Assembly (NCBI RefSeq): GCF_016632335.1
Contig: NZ_JAEPBG010000003.1
Span: 496,001-560,000 of the forward strand
DNA: 64,000 nucleotides
Reading direction: 5' to 3'
DNA from: Noviherbaspirillum pedocola
GTDB taxonomy: Bacteria; Pseudomonadota; Gammaproteobacteria; Burkholderiales; Burkholderiaceae_D
Under the pieces are notes generated by a model. That model worked only from the letters and a program-made list of their open reading frames with translations. It had not been told where the DNA came from and ran no database searches. Positions 60,296-64,000 of the stretch are shown here, piece after piece; position 1 is the first letter of the stretch, and every line of letters starts with the position of its first letter. A program made the translations under genes and the position numbers.

Positions 60296-61462
60296 TCAGA
60301 GCGGCTTTACATCCTTGAGCACGCCGATCGGCGCATTGACCAGCTTGCCGTCGACCTTCTTCACTTCGCGGATGTACATGTTCTGCACGATGTCGCGGCT
60401 CTCGGCATCGATGCTGATCGGGCCGCGAGGACTCTTCCATTTCATGCCAGCCAGGGTCTTCACCGCCTTGTCGCCGGTGACATCGCCGTTGAGGCGCTTG
60501 ACCGTCTCGGCGATCATGCCCATCGTGTCGTAGGCTGCCACGGTGACGAAGGTGGCGGGCGGACGATTCGGATTGGCCGTGGCATAAGCCTTCAGGAAGG
60601 CGCGGTTTTCATCGTTGTCCAGCGTGATCGCATAGTTCAGCACCGTGACCGCGCCGAGCGCGCGCTCGCCGAGCGATTCCAGCGTCGGCACTTCGCTGGT
60701 CATGTCGCCCACGCCGAGGAATTTCACGCCGGCCTTGTCCAGGCCCTTGTCGCTAAAAGCCTTCAGGATGCCGATGCCGTCTTCGGCGCCCGGCGCGAAG
60801 AAGAACACCGCGTCGGGTTTTTCATCCTTCACCCGCTGCACGAAAGGCGAATAATCCGGATTGGCCAGCGGCACGCGCGCCGAACCGAGCACCTTGCCGC
60901 CAGCGCTCGTGAAGCCCTTGATGAATCGCGCCTCGGCATCGACGCCGGTGCTGTAATCGCTGACCAGGGTATAGACCTTGCCGACCTTGTTCTGCGCGGT
61001 CCAGGTGCCGAAGGGCTCGGTCATCTGCTGCATCGTCATGCCGGTGCGCAGCATGTACGGTGACTTCGCGGTGATGCCGGTGGTGACCGCGTTCATCACG
61101 ATCATCGGCGTCTTGCCCTGCGTGGCGATCGGCGCGACCGCGAGCGCGCTCGGCGTCAAGGAGAAGCCGATCAGGAAGCTGACCTTGTCACGCGAGATCA
61201 ATTCCTGCGCGGCGCGCTTGGACATCTCGGCATTGGTGCCGCCGTCATCGCGGTAGATGATCTCCAGCTTCTTGCCTGCCACCTTGTCGCCGTACTGCTG
61301 CAGATAGGTCTTGATGCCATCCTCGAAGGGCTTGCCGGTGTTGGCGAAAGGCCCGGTCAGCGCGGCGATGACGCCGATGCGGATGGTGTCGCCGCTGTCA
61401 GCCGCGCCGGCGGCAAGCGGAAGGCATGCAGCGATGAGGGCCGCAATCGTAATGCGTTTCAT
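60296..61462 (-). CDS. ABC transporter substrate-binding protein (LivK/aromatic-acid type)
   Basis: A 388-residue periplasmic binding protein with a signal peptide ending AAGA (about 20). The type I fold shows TIRIGVIAALTGPFANTGKPFEDGI (residues about 26-50) and VAAYDTMGMIAETVK in the second lobe. It belongs to the Leu/Ile/Val-like group, many of which bind aromatic acids such as hydroxycinnamates. No permease or ATPase gene is adjacent, so it must use components encoded elsewhere. It sits between the tannase and the feruloyl-CoA synthase genes. Confidence 0.9.
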   Translation of the reverse strand: MKRITIAALIAACLPLAAGAADSGDTIRIGVIAALTGPFANTGKPFEDGIKTYLQQYGDKVAGKKLEIIYRDDGGTNAEMSKRAAQELISRDKVSFLIGFSLTPSALAVAPIATQGKTPMIVMNAVTTGITAKSPYMLRTGMTMQQMTEPFGTWTAQNKVGKVYTLVSDYSTGVDAEARFIKGFTSAGGKVLGSARVPLANPDYSPFVQRVKDEKPDAVFFFAPGAEDGIGILKAFSDKGLDKAGVKFLGVGDMTSEVPTLESLGERALGAVTVLNYAITLDNDENRAFLKAYATANPNRPPATFVTVAAYDTMGMIAETVKRLNGDVTGDKAVKTLAGMKWKSPRGPISIDAESRDIVQNMYIREVKKVDGKLVNAPIGVLKDVKPL

Positions 61463-61491
61463 GTTGTCTCCTGGTTGTTATCGTTGTGGTG

Positions 61492-63345
61492 TCATGCGGC
61501 GACGATCGTGCCGCCCTCGCCGCGGTACATCGCCTCAATCAAGCTGGCCCTGCGCGACAGCACCGCGGCCTGGTTGATCGAGCCCTTGTCGGTCAATTCG
61601 CGCTGGTCGATCGATGGCGGCTCGGCAAGCAGCAGCAGGCGTTCGACGCGGTTCGAGGAGCCGCTGGCAGATGCGTTGATTTCATTGAGCAGCCGCGTGA
61701 AAAAATCACGCACTGGGGCGCTGGAAAGGATCGCTTCGGCGCTGGCGTCGGCAGCGAGGCCGGACAAGGTCAGGCAGTTCTCGATGCGCGGAAAGATCAT
61801 CAGCCCGATCGCATCGCGATCGAGGCCGGTCACCACCGCGTCGAGCACATACGGCGCGCCGGCGCTGATGATGCGCGCGCGCAGCGGGCCGACCGAGACG
61901 AAGGTGCCGGAAGACAGCTTGAAGTCTTCGGCGATGCGGCCGTCGAACAGGAAACCGAGCTCGGGCCTCGCGGGGTCGTAGAAGCGCAGCGCGTCGCCGG
62001 TGCAGTAATAGCCTTCCGCGTCGAAGGCTTCACGCGTCAGATGCGGCGCGCGCCAGTAGCCGGGCGTCACATGCGGGCCCGCGAAGCGGGCTTCGAGTTT
62101 GTCACCATGCGGCACCAGCTTCACGCGGCAGCCCGGCGCAGGGACGCCGACATAGCCGGCCTGCACGATGTCGCCGGTGCCGAAGGTGCAGGAAGGCGAA
62201 GTCTCGGTCATGCCCAGGCCGGTCATGATGCGGATCTTCTCGCCGCAATGGGCTATCGCCACCGCGTCGAGCCGGTCCCAGGCGGCCTGCGACAAGCCCG
62301 CTCCGGCGCAGTAGAACAGCTTGACGTGCGAGAAGAAGGTCTCGCGCAGCGCAGCGTCCTGCTCCAGGGCCTCGGTCAGCATTTCGAAGCCCTTGGGGAT
62401 GTTGAAGTAGACCGTCGGCGCGATCTCGCGCAGGTTGGCCAGCGTCGTCGTGAAATCCTTGGGGGTCGGCTTGCCGTCGTCGATGTACAGCGTGCCGCCG
62501 TTGTAGAGCACGATGCCGACATTGTGGCTGCCGCCAAAGCAGTGATTCCATGGCAGCCAGTCCACCAGCACCGGCGGTTCTTCGGCAAGAAAGGGAAAGG
62601 TCTGCAGCAGCATCTGCTGATTGCTGCACAGCATGCGGTGCGTGGTGATCACCGCTTTCGGCTTCTTCGTCGAACCCGAGGTGAACAGGAATTTCGCAAT
62701 CGTGTCCGGACCAACGTCGCGATTGGCGGCATCGATGCCCGCCGGCTCGGCGGCGAGCAGAGCTTCGAAGCGCGTGGCATCGCGCCCGGCGATATCGCCC
62801 TGCCCCAGCACCAGTTCCGCATCCCTCGGAAGCGCCGCTTCGATCGCGCGGCCATACGCACGGCCATCCGACGCATACACCAGTCCTGGCGTGAGCTGCT
62901 CGATGAGTTCGCGCAGCTTGCCGTAGTCGGTCGCGATCAGCGAATACGCGGCTGAAAGTGGCGCATACGGAATGCCCGCATGCATCGCGCCCAGCGCCAT
63001 CTGGAAATGCTCGAGATCGTTGCCCGACAGGATCGCCAGCGGCCGCTCGGCCGAGAGTCCGCGATCCAGCAGAGCCTGGCCGATGCGCCGTGCGCGTTCG
63101 AACATCTCCCTGTACGAGATGCGTATCCATGCACCATCGGCGCCGCGTCGCGCCACGAGGGTGCGCTCGGGATGACGCTGCGCGCCCGAGACCAGCCGGT
63201 CGGTGAAGCGCGCCGGCGCATCCTCAAGCGGCGTAAGCGCATCCACATGCCACACGCCGTTTCTACGATGAGCGCCGATCTCGGGATTGCCGAGCGCGAC
63301 CGGGCGCTGCCGCGCCGGGCCTGATGCTCGCAGCGAATCTGTCAT
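61492..63345 (-). CDS. fcs: feruloyl-CoA synthase
   Basis: A 617-residue acyl-adenylate-forming enzyme. It has FTSGSTKKPKAV (P-loop), LPWNHCFGGSHN, GLGMTETSP and GRIAEDFKLSSGTFVSVGPLR, the last being characteristic of feruloyl-CoA synthases. The start at 63345 follows acggaggcaggg. It activates ferulate with CoA and ATP as the first step towards vanillin. The vanillin dehydrogenase gene ends 13 nt upstream on the same strand. Confidence 0.92.
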   Translation of the reverse strand: MTDSLRASGPARQRPVALGNPEIGAHRRNGVWHVDALTPLEDAPARFTDRLVSGAQRHPERTLVARRGADGAWIRISYREMFERARRIGQALLDRGLSAERPLAILSGNDLEHFQMALGAMHAGIPYAPLSAAYSLIATDYGKLRELIEQLTPGLVYASDGRAYGRAIEAALPRDAELVLGQGDIAGRDATRFEALLAAEPAGIDAANRDVGPDTIAKFLFTSGSTKKPKAVITTHRMLCSNQQMLLQTFPFLAEEPPVLVDWLPWNHCFGGSHNVGIVLYNGGTLYIDDGKPTPKDFTTTLANLREIAPTVYFNIPKGFEMLTEALEQDAALRETFFSHVKLFYCAGAGLSQAAWDRLDAVAIAHCGEKIRIMTGLGMTETSPSCTFGTGDIVQAGYVGVPAPGCRVKLVPHGDKLEARFAGPHVTPGYWRAPHLTREAFDAEGYYCTGDALRFYDPARPELGFLFDGRIAEDFKLSSGTFVSVGPLRARIISAGAPYVLDAVVTGLDRDAIGLMIFPRIENCLTLSGLAADASAEAILSSAPVRDFFTRLLNEINASASGSSNRVERLLLLAEPPSIDQRELTDKGSINQAAVLSRRASLIEAMYRGEGGTIVAA

Positions 63346-63358
63346 CCCTGCCTCCGTG

Positions 63359-64000
63359 TCAGATCGGGTAATGGCGCGGACCGGTCTGGATCGTGATCCA
63401 GCGCAGGTCGGTGAATTCCGCGATCGCTGCGCGGCCGCCGAAGCGACCATAGCCGCTGCCCTTGACGCCGCCGAACGGCATCTGCGCTTCATCGTGCACC
63501 GTCGGCCCGTTGATATGGCAGATGCCCGATTCAATACGCTGCGCCACCGCCATCGCGCGGCCGATGTCGCGCGAGAACACCGCCGACGACAGGCCGTATT
63601 CGCTGTCGTTGGCCAGGCGTATCGCTTCCTCATCGGTGTCGAAGCGCAGGATGGAGACGATGGGCCTGAAGGACTCTTCCTGGTAAGCCAGCATCTCGGG
63701 CGTGACGTTGTCGATCAGCGCCGGCTGCATGATGTTGCCGTCCACCGCGGGCTTGGCAGGCAGCACCGATGCGCCCTTTTCGATGGCATCGTCAACCATC
63801 TTCGCCACGCGTGCAGCGGCGGCAGGATCGACCATGCCGGCCAGCGGCGCATCGCTTGCGGCGGCTTTCAGGCTCGCGGTCTTCGCAGCGAACTTTTCCA
63901 GGAAGGCCGGCGCGATCTTGCGATCGACGATGATGCGGTCGGCCGACATGCAGATCTGGCCCTGGTTGAAGAAGGCGCTGAAGGCGCAACCTTCCACGGC
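63359..64000 (-). CDS. vdh: aldehyde dehydrogenase, probable vanillin dehydrogenase (partial)
   Basis: The C-terminal 213 or so residues of an aldehyde dehydrogenase; the N-terminal part lies beyond the window. The catalytic Cys is in NQGQICMSADRI, the cofactor Glu in YQEESFRPIVSI, and the C-terminal MPFGGVKGSGYGRFGG motif is intact. Adjacency to fcs points to oxidation of vanillin to vanillate. The feruloyl-CoA hydratase/lyase gene is expected further right (inference). Confidence 0.88.
   Translation of the reverse strand, partial: AVEGCAFSAFFNQGQICMSADRIIVDRKIAPAFLEKFAAKTASLKAAASDAPLAGMVDPAAAARVAKMVDDAIEKGASVLPAKPAVDGNIMQPALIDNVTPEMLAYQEESFRPIVSILRFDTDEEAIRLANDSEYGLSSAVFSRDIGRAMAVAQRIESGICHINGPTVHDEAQMPFGGVKGSGYGRFGGRAAIAEFTDLRWITIQTGPRHYPI

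Overview
This 64 kb window is chromosomal DNA from a GC-rich Gram-negative bacterium. It carries outer-membrane autotransporters and a two-partner secretion system with ESPR-type signal peptides, a DUF4148 protein, HutC-type and GlxA-type regulators, ACS-family MFS carriers and an aromatic-acid catabolic cluster. Together these suggest a betaproteobacterium of the Burkholderiales, perhaps Oxalobacteraceae (inference from gene content only). I saw no rRNA, tRNA, CRISPR array or intact insertion sequence.

Layout. 1-2.2 kb: an MFS carrier and an SDR dehydrogenase behind a perfect 16-bp inverted repeat. 2.4-4.2 kb: a hipB-hipA type toxin-antitoxin module preceded by three 18-bp inverted repeats spaced exactly 50 bp apart. 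4.3-6.4 kb: a secreted subtilase whose leader carries what looks like a cyclic-di-GMP-I (GEMM) riboswitch. 7-8.5 kb: a DUF4148 protein, a possible small RNA with an anti-Shine-Dalgarno loop, and a MarR/tautomerase pair with matching operators. 8.6-15.4 kb: two cytochromes c, a SYLF lipoprotein, a pseudokinase-MORN fusion and a TauE-type exporter. 15.4-27.7 kb: a sugar-acid dehydratase, several lipoproteins, a phytanoyl-CoA dioxygenase-like protein, a cluster of DnaA-box-like motifs, an SDR, LrgA/LrgB, a small outer-membrane barrel and a D-Ala-D-Ala carboxypeptidase.

27.8-34.5 kb: a two-partner secretion operon (FHA-like exoprotein plus its FhaC-like transporter). 34.8-39.2 kb: a small unknown protein, a YihY/BrkB membrane protein, an RHH/ParE-type toxin-antitoxin pair, an NRAMP metal transporter and a lipoprotein endonuclease. 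39.6-44.0 kb: a GntR-controlled operon of two MFS carriers and an amidohydrolase. 44.3-49.1 kb: a cobalt-type nitrile hydratase operon (CobW GTPase, beta, alpha, activator, cobalt transporter) followed by a GlxA-type regulator. 49.2-54.7 kb: a 1807-residue classical autotransporter containing seven in-register 327-bp repeats, with a decayed ESPR start just upstream. 55.5-58.2 kb: proline iminopeptidase and a second hipBA module with its own tandem operators. 58.3-64 kb: a ferulate utilisation cluster (tannase/feruloyl esterase, ABC binding protein, feruloyl-CoA synthase, vanillin dehydrogenase) that runs off the right edge.

Themes. Surface adhesion recurs: two large type V secreted proteins plus a subtilase probably controlled by c-di-GMP. 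Small-molecule catabolism is the other theme (sugar acids, hydroxycinnamates, nitriles). Two nested palindromic repeats of one design each sit between convergent genes. The strongest candidates for something not yet described are the c-di-GMP-controlled subtilase leader, the phased triple operator of the first hipBA module, the pseudokinase-MORN protein, and the autotransporter repeat array with its ESPR relic.
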